Program-made: the position numbers and the translations under genes
Shown here: in pieces, positions 39,170-49,271 of the stretch
Layout of the letters: every line of letters begins with the position of its first letter
Position numbering within the stretch: position 1 is the stretch's first letter
The notes under the pieces: generated by a model
Told to the model about the DNA's origin: nothing
Databases searched by the model: none
Seen by the model: only the letters and a program-made list of their open reading frames with translations
Source: Burkholderiales bacterium
GTDB lineage: Bacteria > Pseudomonadota > Gammaproteobacteria > Burkholderiales > Burkholderiaceae_C
NCBI GenBank assembly: GCA_003963075.1
Contig: RXJV01000059.1
Span: forward strand, 49,253 to 113,252
Direction: 5' to 3'
Length of the DNA stretch: 64,000 bases

Positions 39170-40533
39170 GCCGGCCTCCGGGGCTGCAGCGCCAGGGTCA
39201 GCCCGCCTTCCGGCCGCAGCGTGACCGCCAGCCGCGGCTTGGGGGCGGCTGCATTGCCGGGCTGGAGCTCGAATCGCTGCAGCAGCAGCGCGGCAACCAG
39301 CGTCATCTCCAGCATCGCGAAGTGCTGGCCCAGGCAGACGCGCGGGCCCTGGCCGAAGGGCAGGTAGGCGCCGCGCGGCACCTCCGGCGCGCCGGGCATG
39401 AAGCGCTCCGGCCGGTAGGCCTCGGGCTCGGTCCACCAGCGGGGGTCGCGGTGCAGCAGATAGGGCGTGACGCGCAGCATCACGCCCGCATCCAACTGCA
39501 GCTGGCGACCCTGCCAGGGCAGGGTCACGCCGCGGCTGAGTCGGCGCGTCATCAGCGCCGCCGCCGGCGGGTACAGGCGCATGGCCTCCTTCAGGCTGGC
39601 GCTCAGCCAGGGCAAGGCGGCAGCGTCGTCAGCGGTCGGCAGGCGGCGGCCGATGACCGCGGCCACCTCGGCCGCCGCGCGCGCCTGCGCCTCGGGGTGG
39701 CTGGCCATCAGCCAGCTCCACCACAGCAGCGCCGTCGCCGTCGTCTCGTGGCCGGCCTGGAAGATGGTCATGCACTCGTCGAAAACGGCCTGCTCGCTGA
39801 GCACCGCGCCGTCATGTTCATCGCGCAAGGCACGCAGTCCGGACAGCAGGTCGGCACCGTCCGGCCGCGGCGGGGCGTCCAGCTGCTGCTGCAGAAAGCC
39901 GAACAGGCTGCGCAGGCTGCGCCGCTTCTTGGCCTTGCCCGGCAGCGGCAGCCAGTCCGGCAGCGTCATCGGCCAGAACATCTCGCGAAAGCCGACCTCG
40001 CTGAGGTGCTGGGTCGCGGCGGCCATCGGCGCGGCCTGGTCGCCCGCCTGGGTGCCGAACAGCACGCGCAGGATCACGTCCATCGTGATGTGGCTGAACA
40101 GGCCCGACATCTCCACCGGCCCGGGCTGGATGCGGTCGAGCCCGGCGCTGCCGGCGTCCACCATAAAGGCGGCATACCCGGCCATGCGCTTGTGCGCAAA
40201 GGCCGGCATCAACAGCCGGCGCTGGCGGTGCCAAACCGGGCCCTCCGTCACCAGCACCGACTGTCCCAGGGTCTGGCTGAACACCTCGGGGCCGCGTTCC
40301 CAGCGGATCAGCGCGTCCGCATGCTCCAGCATCAGCCGGCGCAGCAGCTCGGGGTCGAACACGTCGACGATGCGCTCGCGCAGGATGCGCTGGCGCACCA
40401 CGTCGCCATAGGGCTGCTGGCGCGCCAGCGTGGCGAGGTAGTCGCGCGCCATCTCGCGCAGCGTGGTCAGGCCCCAGGCGCGGGTGGCGGCGCCGGGGAG
40501 GTCGTTCCAGGTCAGGCTTGTCATGGCGGCCAT
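39166..40533 (-). CDS. Cytochrome P450
   Basis: A 455-residue monooxygenase. The oxygen-activation helix AGHETTATAL, the ExxR motif (KEAMRLYP), and the heme loop FGQGPRVCLGQHFAMLE with the cysteine ligand are all intact. No N-terminal membrane anchor is seen, so it should be soluble. No ferredoxin or reductase gene is adjacent, so it must use partners encoded elsewhere. ATG at 40533 or 40524 could start it. It is divergent from an AraC regulator and coupled to a small membrane protein. Substrate unknown. Confidence 0.93.
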   Translation of the reverse strand: MAAMTSLTWNDLPGAATRAWGLTTLREMARDYLATLARQQPYGDVVRQRILRERIVDVFDPELLRRLMLEHADALIRWERGPEVFSQTLGQSVLVTEGPVWHRQRRLLMPAFAHKRMAGYAAFMVDAGSAGLDRIQPGPVEMSGLFSHITMDVILRVLFGTQAGDQAAPMAAATQHLSEVGFREMFWPMTLPDWLPLPGKAKKRRSLRSLFGFLQQQLDAPPRPDGADLLSGLRALRDEHDGAVLSEQAVFDECMTIFQAGHETTATALLWWSWLMASHPEAQARAAAEVAAVIGRRLPTADDAAALPWLSASLKEAMRLYPPAAALMTRRLSRGVTLPWQGRQLQLDAGVMLRVTPYLLHRDPRWWTEPEAYRPERFMPGAPEVPRGAYLPFGQGPRVCLGQHFAMLEMTLVAALLLQRFELQPGNAAAPKPRLAVTLRPEGGLTLALQPRRPA

Positions 40534-40583
40534 GGTGCGCCGCCCGGCCCGCCGTGGTCTTGAACGAATGCGACACTGGCCTC

Positions 40584-41435
40584 ATGGAAGACGACGCCGG
40601 CACCCGCCTCTGGCTGCCGCCGCTGGCCCTGGCTGGCTGCGTGCGCGCCGTGATGCTGCGCGACACCCGCGGCCGCGCCCTGCCGCCCGAGGCACGCGAC
40701 AACTACTTCCCGGCCACGCCGCTGGTCAGCCTGATCTGGTGGTTCGAAGGGCGCAGCGAGTGGCTGGCCACGCCGGGCTTTTCCACTCCGGCGGGTGAGG
40801 AAGATGCCGGCGCGGTGCTGCTGGCCGGGCCCTTCACCCAGCCCACCCACACCCGCAACGATGGCGAGGTGCACGCCCTCACCTTGCTCTTGCTGCCGGA
40901 TGCATTCGCGGCCCTGACCGGCCTGGACCCCGGGCGCTTCGCTCACCGGGTGGTGGATGCGCCGCGCCACCTGCCCGCCGACTGGCAGGCCTGGCTCGAC
41001 AGCCTGCGCCACTTGCCCGACGACACGGCGCGCCTGCGCGCGCTGGAGGACTTCCTCGTGCCGCGCTGGCAGGCCCTGGGCAGCCAGCGCCCCGGCCATC
41101 GCTACAGCGCCTGGACCGAGGCCCTGGCCGTGCGCGCCGCCACCAGCGCGGCCGGCCGCAGCCTGCGCCAGCTGGAGCGCCACATCAAGGCCTGGGCGGG
41201 CCTGCCGCTGCGCGAGCTGCGCGCGGTGTCGCGGGCCGAGCGCGCCTTCTACGCGGTCGCGGCGGCCGACGGCCAGCCCGGCTTCAACTGGGCCGACATC
41301 GCCGCCGAGACCGACTACGCCGACCAGAGCCACCTGTGCCGCGAGACGCGGCGCCTGACCGGCTTCAGCCCCGAGGACCTGCGCCGCCGCATGAGCACCG
41401 AAGAAGCCTTCTGGCCCTACCGGCTCTGGCGCTGA
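40584..41435 (+). CDS. AraC family regulator
   Basis: A 283-residue regulator with an N-terminal sensing region (LACVR-type opening, YFPATPLVSLIWWFEG) and a C-terminal AraC DNA-binding domain (SLRQLERHIKAWAGLPLRELR, WADIAAETDYADQSHLCRET). It is divergent from the P450 gene across 50 bp, so it probably controls the P450 operon. The effector is unknown. The start MEDDAGTR is chosen because upstream codons run into the P450 promoter region. Confidence 0.85.
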   Translation: MEDDAGTRLWLPPLALAGCVRAVMLRDTRGRALPPEARDNYFPATPLVSLIWWFEGRSEWLATPGFSTPAGEEDAGAVLLAGPFTQPTHTRNDGEVHALTLLLLPDAFAALTGLDPGRFAHRVVDAPRHLPADWQAWLDSLRHLPDDTARLRALEDFLVPRWQALGSQRPGHRYSAWTEALAVRAATSAAGRSLRQLERHIKAWAGLPLRELRAVSRAERAFYAVAAADGQPGFNWADIAAETDYADQSHLCRETRRLTGFSPEDLRRRMSTEEAFWPYRLWR

Positions 41436-41477
41436 CACGCCCGCCGCTGCCGGATTGACCCAGTGATCGGGTCGCAA

Positions 41478-41493
41478 TTGACGTTCACGTCAA
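41478..41493. promoter_or_regulatory. LiuR-type operator upstream of the thiolase
   Basis: TTGACGTTCACGTCAA repeats the 7-bp arms (TTGACGT / ACGTCAA) of the site at 31375-31390, differing only in the spacer. It lies 46 nt before the thiolase start, suggesting shared control of this gene with ivd. Confidence 0.75.
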
Positions 41494-41538
41494 TCGATCG
41501 CGCAAAATAGGGCATCTGAACCGCCACGGAGTCCCGTC

Positions 41539-42717
41539 ATGTCCGATCCCATCGTCATCGTGTCCGCTGCCCGCACGCCCATCGGCGGCCTGCTGGGTGA
41601 TTTCGCCGGCCTGGCCGGCTGGGAACTGGGCGCCGTCGCCATCAAGGCGGCGGTCGAGCGCGCCGGCGTGCCGGGCGATGCCGTCGACGAGGTGCTGCTC
41701 GGCAACTGCCTGATGGCCGGCCAGGGCCAGGCGCCCGCCCGCCAGGCCCTGCGCAAGGCCGGTCTGCCGGACTCGGCCGGTGCCGTGACCCTGAGCAAGA
41801 TGTGTGGCTCCGGCATGCGCGCGATGATGTTCGCCCACGACATGCTGGCGGCCGGCACGGCCGAGGTCATGGTGGCCGGCGGCATGGAAAGCATGACCAA
41901 CGCGCCCCACCTGATGTTCGCCCGCAAGGGCATCAAGTACGGCGCCAGCGCGGTCTACGACCACATGGCCCTGGACGGCCTGGAAGACGCCTACGAGCGC
42001 GGCAAGGCCATGGGCGTGTTCGCCGAGCAGTGCGTCGCCAAGTACGCGTTCAGCCGCGAGGCCATGGACCAGTACGCCATCACCTCCACCCAGCGCGCCA
42101 AGGCCGCCAACGAAAGCGGCGCCTTCGATTGGGAAGTGGCACCGGTCACGCTGAGCGGCCCCAAGGGCGACACCGTGATCAAGTTCGACGAGCAGCCCTT
42201 CAAGGCCAAGCTCGACAAGATCCCGACGCTCAAGCCCGCATTCAAGAAGGACGGCGCCATCACCGCCGCCACCTCGTCCAGCATCTCCGACGGCGCCGCC
42301 GCCCTGGTGCTGATGCGCGAAAGCACCGCCAAGGCCCGCGGCCTCGCACCAGTTGCCCGCATCGTCAGCCATGCGGTGCATGCCCAGGCGCCGGACTGGT
42401 TCACGACCGCCCCGGTCGGCGCCATCCAGAAGGCCCTGGCCAAGGCCGGCTGGCAGGCCGGCCAGGTGGACCTGTGGGAAGTGAATGAGGCCTTTGCCGC
42501 CGTCACGATGGCGGCGATGGCCGAGTTCAAGCTGCCGCACGAGATCGTCAACGTCAACGGCGGCGCGGTGGCCCTGGGCCACCCCATCGGCGCCAGCGGC
42601 GCGCGCATCGTCGTCACGCTGCTGGGCGCGCTCAAGGCGCGCGGCCTCAAGAAGGGCCTGGCCGCGCTGTGCATCGGTGGCGGTGAGGCCACCGCCCTGG
42701 CCGTCGAGATGCTCTGA
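41539..42717 (+). CDS. Acetyl-CoA acetyltransferase (thiolase)
   Basis: A 392-residue thiolase that condenses or cleaves acetoacetyl-CoA. The nucleophile Cys89 is in LSKMCGSGMRAM. The second active-site pair is in NGGAVALGHPIGASGAR (His) and CIGGGEATALA (Cys). A LiuR-type operator upstream points to a role at the end of leucine breakdown, where acetoacetyl-CoA is formed. A polyhydroxybutyrate role cannot be excluded. The LysE-type gene follows within 2 nt. Confidence 0.93.
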   Translation: MSDPIVIVSAARTPIGGLLGDFAGLAGWELGAVAIKAAVERAGVPGDAVDEVLLGNCLMAGQGQAPARQALRKAGLPDSAGAVTLSKMCGSGMRAMMFAHDMLAAGTAEVMVAGGMESMTNAPHLMFARKGIKYGASAVYDHMALDGLEDAYERGKAMGVFAEQCVAKYAFSREAMDQYAITSTQRAKAANESGAFDWEVAPVTLSGPKGDTVIKFDEQPFKAKLDKIPTLKPAFKKDGAITAATSSSISDGAAALVLMRESTAKARGLAPVARIVSHAVHAQAPDWFTTAPVGAIQKALAKAGWQAGQVDLWEVNEAFAAVTMAAMAEFKLPHEIVNVNGGAVALGHPIGASGARIVVTLLGALKARGLKKGLAALCIGGGEATALAVEML

Positions 42718-42719
42718 CC

Positions 42720-43358
42720 GTGGTGCCCGGCGTCCACGACCTGGCGCTGTTTGCCGCGACCGTCTTCGTGCTGAATACCACGCCCGGCGTGGACATGGCG
42801 CTGACGGTCGGGGCCACGCTGCGCGCCGGCTGGCGCCAGGGCGTGGCGGTCGTGCTGGGCATCAACCTGGGCTGCGTCTTCCACACGTTCGCGGCGGCCT
42901 TCGGGCTCGCGGCCCTGCTGGCGGCGTCGGCTCAGGCCTTCACCGCCGTCAAGCTGCTGGGCGCGGCCTACCTGCTCTACATGGCCTGGGGCATGGCCCG
43001 CGAAGGCCTGCGCCCGGGTGCGGCGCCCGCCGACGCAGAGGCCCTGGCGCCGAGCTTTGCGCGCGGTGTGTGGCGGGGCTTCCTGACCAATGCGCTCAAT
43101 CCCAAGGTGGCCCTGTTCTACCTGGCCCTGCTGCCGCAGTTCATCGATGCCGATGCGCCGCACAAGAGCGCCGCCTTTGTCTTCCTGGGCCTGTGGTTTG
43201 TCGTGCAGGGCGGGCTGTTCTCGCTGGCCCTGGTGGCGCTGACCGCCCTGGCGCGGCGCCTGCCGGCGCGCCAGGGCGTCGGCCGCTGCCTGAACCTGGG
43301 CGGCGCCGGTCTTTTCAGCTTCCTCGCGGTCCGGCTGGCGCTGGCCGAGCGACACTGA
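42720..43358 (+). CDS. LysE/RhtB family exporter
   Basis: A 212-residue inner-membrane protein with about six hydrophobic segments. The N-terminal TVFVLNTTPGVDMALTVGAT and FLTNALNPKVALFYLALLPQF segments are diagnostic for LysE/RhtB amino acid exporters. The start is GTG at 42720 (or the next codon, also GTG). It is 2 nt after the thiolase stop and 4 nt before the SDR gene, so it is likely co-transcribed. The exported amino acid is unknown. Confidence 0.85.
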   Translation: MVPGVHDLALFAATVFVLNTTPGVDMALTVGATLRAGWRQGVAVVLGINLGCVFHTFAAAFGLAALLAASAQAFTAVKLLGAAYLLYMAWGMAREGLRPGAAPADAEALAPSFARGVWRGFLTNALNPKVALFYLALLPQFIDADAPHKSAAFVFLGLWFVVQGGLFSLALVALTALARRLPARQGVGRCLNLGGAGLFSFLAVRLALAERH

Positions 43359-43362
43359 GCCC

Positions 43363-44028
43363 ATGAACGTCCTCATCATCGGCGCCTCCCGCGGCCTGGG
43401 CCTTGAATTTGTCCGCCAGTACCGCGCTGCGGGCGCTGCCGTCGTTGCCACCGCACGAGACGACGCCGGGCGCGCGCGCATCGCCGAACTCGGCGCCAAG
43501 CCGCTGACGCTGGACGTGGCCGGCGCCGCCAGCGTGTCCGGCCTGGCCTGGCAGATCGACGGCGAGCGCTTCGATGTCGTCGTCATCAACGCCGGGGTCT
43601 TCGGCCCCCGCGCCGGTGCGCTGGATGCGCCGACGCAGGACGACTTCGACACCGTCATGCACACCAATGTGCTCGGCCCGATGCGCCTGCTGCCCCAGCT
43701 GGCCGACGCCCTCGCCCCGGGCGCGCGGCTGGCCATCCTGTCTTCGCGCATGGGCTCGATCGGCCTGCGCGCGAGCAGCAGCGGCTGGCTCTACCGGGCC
43801 TCCAAGGCGGCCGTGAACTCGGTCATGAAGGACGCCTCGCTCGCACTCGCCGGCCAGGCCATCGTGATCAGCTTCCACCCCGGCTGGGTCAAGACCGACA
43901 TGGGCGGCGAAGGCGCCGACATCGATGCCGCCACCAGCATCGCCGGCATGCGCACCGTGCTGGCCACGCTGAAGCCGACGGACACCGGCAGCTTCTTCAA
44001 CTACGACGGCCAACGGCTGGCCTGGTGA
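43363..44028 (+). CDS. Short-chain dehydrogenase/reductase
   Basis: A 221-residue SDR enzyme. The cofactor motif is GASRGLG, NAG is in VVVINAGVFGP, and the catalytic Ser and Tyr-x-x-x-Lys are in LSSRMGS and YRASKAAVNSV. The length and pattern are like short CsgA-type or C-factor-type SDRs. It lies 4 nt after the LysE gene. Substrate unknown. Confidence 0.87.
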   Translation: MNVLIIGASRGLGLEFVRQYRAAGAAVVATARDDAGRARIAELGAKPLTLDVAGAASVSGLAWQIDGERFDVVVINAGVFGPRAGALDAPTQDDFDTVMHTNVLGPMRLLPQLADALAPGARLAILSSRMGSIGLRASSSGWLYRASKAAVNSVMKDASLALAGQAIVISFHPGWVKTDMGGEGADIDAATSIAGMRTVLATLKPTDTGSFFNYDGQRLAW

Positions 44029-44117
44029 CGCCTCTCGGTTCCCTGCGCAAACTGGGCTAACGTCACGCGTGATGGGGCGCCTGCAGTCTGGCGCCCCCGT
44101 GCCGCTGAAAGCCCCTG

Positions 44118-44588
44118 ATGGAAACCTCTGCCCCCGACGTCACCTCCCCGCCCCTGATCCACGTCGGAGAAACCTGCGAGCGGCAGGTGCGCTTCACCCG
44201 CGAGGACATCGCCACCTTTGCCCGGCTGACCGGCGACACCAACCCGCTGCACCATGACGTCCAGGCCGCCCAGCGGGCGCGTCACGGCGAGATCATTGCC
44301 AGCGGCCAGCAGACCACGGCGCTGATGATCGGCCTGGCTGCCAGCCACTTCTCGCGCGCCGATGACGGCCACGCGCGCGAACTGCTCTGCCTGAATTTCA
44401 ACTTCGCCTTCAAGGCACCGGTGTTCGCCGAGCAGGAGCTCGTGTTGCACTGGCGCGTTGCCAGCGTGGAGTGGAATGCCGCCCTCGGCGGCTGGCTGGC
44501 TCACATCGACGGTAACGCCACGGTGCGGTGCGCCCACCCTTGCGTGGTCGGGCGGGGCACACTGCTGGTGAGGGCGGCGAACGACTGA
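44118..44588 (+). CDS. MaoC-like hotdog dehydratase
   Basis: A 156-residue hotdog protein with the MaoC/(R)-hydratase pattern: ATFARLTGDTNPLHHD (catalytic Asp/His region) and EIIASGQQTTALM. Such enzymes hydrate enoyl-CoA or dehydrate hydroxyacyl thioesters. The gene follows the SDR gene after 89 nt that contain TAACGT, a possible -10, and a TCACGCGTGA palindrome at 44063-44072. It may have its own promoter. Confidence 0.8.
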   Translation: METSAPDVTSPPLIHVGETCERQVRFTREDIATFARLTGDTNPLHHDVQAAQRARHGEIIASGQQTTALMIGLAASHFSRADDGHARELLCLNFNFAFKAPVFAEQELVLHWRVASVEWNAALGGWLAHIDGNATVRCAHPCVVGRGTLLVRAAND

Positions 44589-44641
44589 CCAGCGACGCTC
44601 ACCGCTCGCGTCGCCGTTAGCATGCGCACCGGGAGGTGGGC

Positions 44642-45955
44642 ATGAAGACCCGGCTCAAGCAACTGTCCAGTTGGCTGCTCGGCATCGCTGCGGCGCTGTT
44701 GCTGCTCGCGCTGAGCTGGGTGGCCAGCAACGGGCGCTGGGCCGATGCCCTGCCGCGGCCCGTTAGCGCCGAACTGGCCTTGCGGCCGGTGACGGTGGCG
44801 CCGGAGCGCAATGCCTTCTTCGACATGCAGGGGCTGGAAGCGCCCGATGGTGTGGACATCAATGCCGTCGGCCGTGCCGAACTGACGGGTGAGCGGGAGG
44901 GCGGCACCTGGCAGCGCCGCTGGCCTCAGGGGGAGCTGTGGCAATGCAAGGCCGGTGAGCGCGATTGCGTGCGCCTCTGGTTGGCGCATGCGGACGAGTT
45001 GAGGCGTGATCTCGTGCCTCTGGCGGTCGTGGGCGAGCGCTGTGAAGCGCTGGCGCGAGCAGAGTTTTTCGAGGAGCGCTGGACGGAGCGGCCGGCGCAG
45101 GGGCCGCTGTCGCAGGTCAGCGTCGCCGCTCTGCCATTTCCCCGGTTTGCCGGCCTGACGTCCTGCATGCGCTGGTTTGGCATGCGGGCCACTCTGGAGC
45201 CGGATGTGTCGCGCGCCATGGCCGAACTGACCCGGGCCGACCGCCTGGGCCGCCGCATGCTTGAAGGTGCGCACAGCCTCATCGGGACCATGATTGGCAT
45301 CAGCCTGGTGCAGAACAACTGGCTCGTGGCAGGTGACCTGCTCGCGGCCCGCCACGCGGACCCCGCCTTGATGGAGCCCCTGCTGGCGCCCCTGCCGGCA
45401 TCGGCCTTGAACCCGCGGGCCTGGATCCCCCACGAGGCCTGGTTCGGCCGCGCGATGTTGCGCGAGATGACGGATGCCGTGCGGCCTTGTGCCGAGGGTG
45501 GCGAGGCGGGTGTCGAGCAGGGTTGGCTGGGGCGCCAGTGGTGTCGCCTGGGCCTCGGCTTGCTGCCCGAACAGAGCCAGCAGGACAGCGATGCCGCCTG
45601 GCTCCGGCGCCTCGCGTCGGTCCCCGCGCAAGGGCCGGTCGCCTGCGAGGTGCTGCTGTCCGAGTCCTGGATGCAGGCCAATCACCCCTCTCTGGCGTGG
45701 CGCAACACGATCGCGCGATGGACGCTCGAAAGCGCGTCGGGGCACTGGCAGGCCTATGTCGCCCGCCAGTCTGACCTGGAGCTGCTGCGCCTGACCCTGC
45801 TGGCCAGCTTGCGGCATGGGTCGCTGCCGCAGGGCGTGACGATCGAGCCGGGCACCGACGGCCTGCGGCTGTCAGCCTGCCGCGCCCGGGTGGAGCCGCG
45901 CGCGCCGCGCGCGCTGATCCGACTGCCAGCTTTGGCCGAGGCCGCGGCCCGCTGA
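44642..45955 (+). CDS. Membrane-anchored protein of unknown function, 437 aa
   Basis: A 437-residue protein that I do not recognise. An N-terminal hydrophobic segment (WLLGIAAALLLLALSWVA) should anchor it or act as an uncleaved signal, leaving most of it in the periplasm. Eight or more cysteines are spread along it (for example WQCKAGERDC, TSCMRWFGM, QWCRLGLG, LSACRARVE), consistent with disulfides. Good GGGAGG precedes the ATG, supporting the start. No enzyme motif is seen. It lies alone between a hotdog gene and an acyl-CoA dehydrogenase gene. Confidence 0.65.
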   Translation: MKTRLKQLSSWLLGIAAALLLLALSWVASNGRWADALPRPVSAELALRPVTVAPERNAFFDMQGLEAPDGVDINAVGRAELTGEREGGTWQRRWPQGELWQCKAGERDCVRLWLAHADELRRDLVPLAVVGERCEALARAEFFEERWTERPAQGPLSQVSVAALPFPRFAGLTSCMRWFGMRATLEPDVSRAMAELTRADRLGRRMLEGAHSLIGTMIGISLVQNNWLVAGDLLAARHADPALMEPLLAPLPASALNPRAWIPHEAWFGRAMLREMTDAVRPCAEGGEAGVEQGWLGRQWCRLGLGLLPEQSQQDSDAAWLRRLASVPAQGPVACEVLLSESWMQANHPSLAWRNTIARWTLESASGHWQAYVARQSDLELLRLTLLASLRHGSLPQGVTIEPGTDGLRLSACRARVEPRAPRALIRLPALAEAAAR

Positions 45956-46017
45956 GGCCGCAGGTGGTGGAGCGATCCACAATATCGCACCCCCAAGAAC
46001 AGCGGAAAGCAACACCC

Positions 46018-47148
<1,131 letters not shown>

Positions 47149-47184
47149 GGCCTGTGCGCTGGGCCGCCAGGCCCTGACGGCGCC

Positions 47185-48102
47185 TCAGCCGGCCAGCCAC
47201 GCGAAGGCCCGCTCGAGCACAGCCGCCGAGGCCGCGAGCGCCTCGCGCTCGGCCGCATCCATGCCAGGCTCCAGCACCTGCACCGCGCCGCCCTTGCCCA
47301 CCAGGGTCGGCAGGGACAGGGCCACACCGCGGATGCCGCAGGCGCCGTCCTGCACCCGGCTCACCGGCAGCAGCCGGCGCTCGTCGTTGGCGATGCAGCC
47401 CAGCAGCTCGGCCGTCACCAGCCCGATGGCATGGTTGGTGGCGCCCTTGCGCTGGATCACGTCATAGGCCGCGCGGCGCATATGGCCGGCCACGGTGGGC
47501 TCCTCGTCGGCCGGCCAGCCGGGCCACTGGCGCAGCGGCACGGCCCCGACGCTGGCGCCCGACCACAGCACCACCGAGGAGTCACCATGCTCGCCCACCA
47601 CCTGGGCATGGACGGAGCTGGTCGCCACCTTCAGATGGCCCGCCAGGCGCTCGCGCAGCCGCGCGGTGTCCAGCAGCGTGCCGGTGCCGAGCACGCGCGC
47701 CGGCGGCAGGCCGCTGGCGGCGGTGACCAATCGCGTCAGCACGTCGACCGGGTTGGTCACGACAACGATGACACCGGGGAAGCCGGCCAGCGCCCGGCCG
47801 ATGCCCGCCGCGACGCGGGCGTTGTCGCGCAGCAGGTCCAGCCGGCTTTCATCGGGGCGGCCGTTGCGGCCGGCCGCGATCACGACGATGTCCGCCTCAC
47901 GCATCTGGGCCAGCGGCACCGCCTGCACGCTGCAACGCGGGTAGAACGCGGCGCCGTCGGCCAGGTCCAGGGCCTCGCCCTCGGCCACGTCGGCGCGCAG
48001 ATCGTGCAGCCAGAGTTCGCCGGCGTGGCCCGCCAGCAAGGTGGAAAACGCGACGCTGGTGCCAACCCAGCCGGTGCCGATGATGCCGATGCGTGCCTTC
48101 AT
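47185..48102 (-). CDS. L-lactate dehydrogenase-like 2-hydroxyacid dehydrogenase
   Basis: A 305-residue NAD-dependent enzyme of the lactate/malate dehydrogenase family. The NAD motif GIIGTGWVGTSVA, Asp34, Asp145, Arg148 (LLDTARLR) and catalytic His172 (GEHGDS) are all present. The specificity loop reads AAGRNGRPDESR. The position that is Gln in lactate dehydrogenases and Arg in malate dehydrogenases is Gly81. The loop arginine Arg87 is kept. It may prefer a larger 2-oxoacid. It is convergent with the acyl-CoA dehydrogenase gene and divergent from the ABC exporter. Confidence 0.85.
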   Translation of the reverse strand: MKARIGIIGTGWVGTSVAFSTLLAGHAGELWLHDLRADVAEGEALDLADGAAFYPRCSVQAVPLAQMREADIVVIAAGRNGRPDESRLDLLRDNARVAAGIGRALAGFPGVIVVVTNPVDVLTRLVTAASGLPPARVLGTGTLLDTARLRERLAGHLKVATSSVHAQVVGEHGDSSVVLWSGASVGAVPLRQWPGWPADEEPTVAGHMRRAAYDVIQRKGATNHAIGLVTAELLGCIANDERRLLPVSRVQDGACGIRGVALSLPTLVGKGGAVQVLEPGMDAAEREALAASAAVLERAFAWLAG

Positions 48103-48225
48103 GGCGGCAGTATGGCGCCGCGGCTGTCGATTGGCGGCCCGGCCTCGCCATCTGTCGCAACCAGGCTGGCGCGCCAGGTGCCGCGGCCTAGCATCCGCCC
48201 CAGTTCAAACCCTGGAGATGGCGGC

Positions 48226-49155
48226 ATGTCCGATGAAGTTCTGGTGGCCCGGGGCCTGCGCAAGGCCTACGGCGAGCGGGTGGCAGTGCACGAGGTGAGC
48301 CTCGCGCTGCGCCCGGGCGAAGTGCTGGGCCTGCTGGGCCCCAACGGCGCCGGCAAGTCCACCACGGTGGGCATGATCTGCGGCCTGACCGCGCCGGATG
48401 CCGGCGAGGTGAGCCTGACGGGTGGCATCCGCCTGGCCACCGACGCGGCCGGCTACAAGCGCCGCATCGGCCTGGTGCCCCAGGACATCGCGCTCTACGA
48501 GGCGCTGCCCGCACGCATGAACGTCGAACTGTTCGGCGCGCTGTATGCGCTGCCGCCCGCGCTGCTGAAGCGCCGCACCGACGAGGTGCTGGCCATGGTG
48601 GGCCTGTCCGACCGGGCCCAGGACAAGCCCTCCACCTTTTCGGGCGGCATGAAGCGGCGGCTCAACATCGCCTGCGCCCTGGTTCACGACCCCGAGGTCA
48701 TCCTGCTCGACGAACCCACCGCCGGCGTCGACCCGCAAAGCCGCAACGCCATCTTCGACAACCTCGAAGCCCTCAAGGCCGCCGGCAAGGCCCTGATCTA
48801 CACGACGCACTACATGGAAGAGGCCGAACGCCTGGCCGACCGCATCACCATCGTCGACCACGGCCGCGTGGTGGCCGAGGGCACGCAGGCCGAGCTGTTT
48901 TCGCGGCTGCCGGCGGCGCAGACCCTGCAGGTGGAGTTCGCCGGCGAGCCTGACGACGCCCGCTTGGCGGGCCTGCCCAGCGTCAAGCGCGTGGGCCAGC
49001 GGCTGGAGATCGCGGTGTCCGACGTCGCCCGCGACACCGGGCCGGCGCTGGCCCGCCTGGCCGAGCACGGCATCGCGGTGCGCAGCGTGGCCTCGGCCCG
49101 CGCCACCCTCGAAGACGTGTTCCTGCAACTCACCGGCCGCGCGCTGCGGGATTGA
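48226..49155 (+). CDS. ABC-2 exporter ATP-binding protein
   Basis: A 309-residue ATPase of a DRR/ABC-2-type exporter. Walker A is LLGPNGAGKST, the signature is FSGGMKRRLNIA, Walker B is VILLDEPTAGVD, followed by a conserved H-loop (YTTHYMEEAERLADR). A C-terminal domain of about 80 residues ends LEDVFLQLTGRALRD, typical for this group. GGAG precedes the ATG, and TAGCAT lies about 30 nt before it. The permease gene follows. The exported compound is unknown. Confidence 0.9.
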   Translation: MSDEVLVARGLRKAYGERVAVHEVSLALRPGEVLGLLGPNGAGKSTTVGMICGLTAPDAGEVSLTGGIRLATDAAGYKRRIGLVPQDIALYEALPARMNVELFGALYALPPALLKRRTDEVLAMVGLSDRAQDKPSTFSGGMKRRLNIACALVHDPEVILLDEPTAGVDPQSRNAIFDNLEALKAAGKALIYTTHYMEEAERLADRITIVDHGRVVAEGTQAELFSRLPAAQTLQVEFAGEPDDARLAGLPSVKRVGQRLEIAVSDVARDTGPALARLAEHGIAVRSVASARATLEDVFLQLTGRALRD

Positions 49156-49271
49156 CCCACCCCGTAACGGCGGCGCTGTACCCCTCCAGGGGGCACGGCC
49201 CGCCGCCCGGCCCAACCGGTTCCGCGGCAGTCGCGGAGTCGAGACCCACTGATTGCACCGGAGGTTGCTCC
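49156..49271. other. 116-bp spacer within the exporter operon, with small hairpin
   Basis: This gap between the ATPase and permease genes contains CCCCTCCAGGGGG, a short GC hairpin of a kind common between Burkholderiales genes, followed by GC-rich DNA and GGAGG just before the next start. No gene is seen. Confidence 0.4.
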
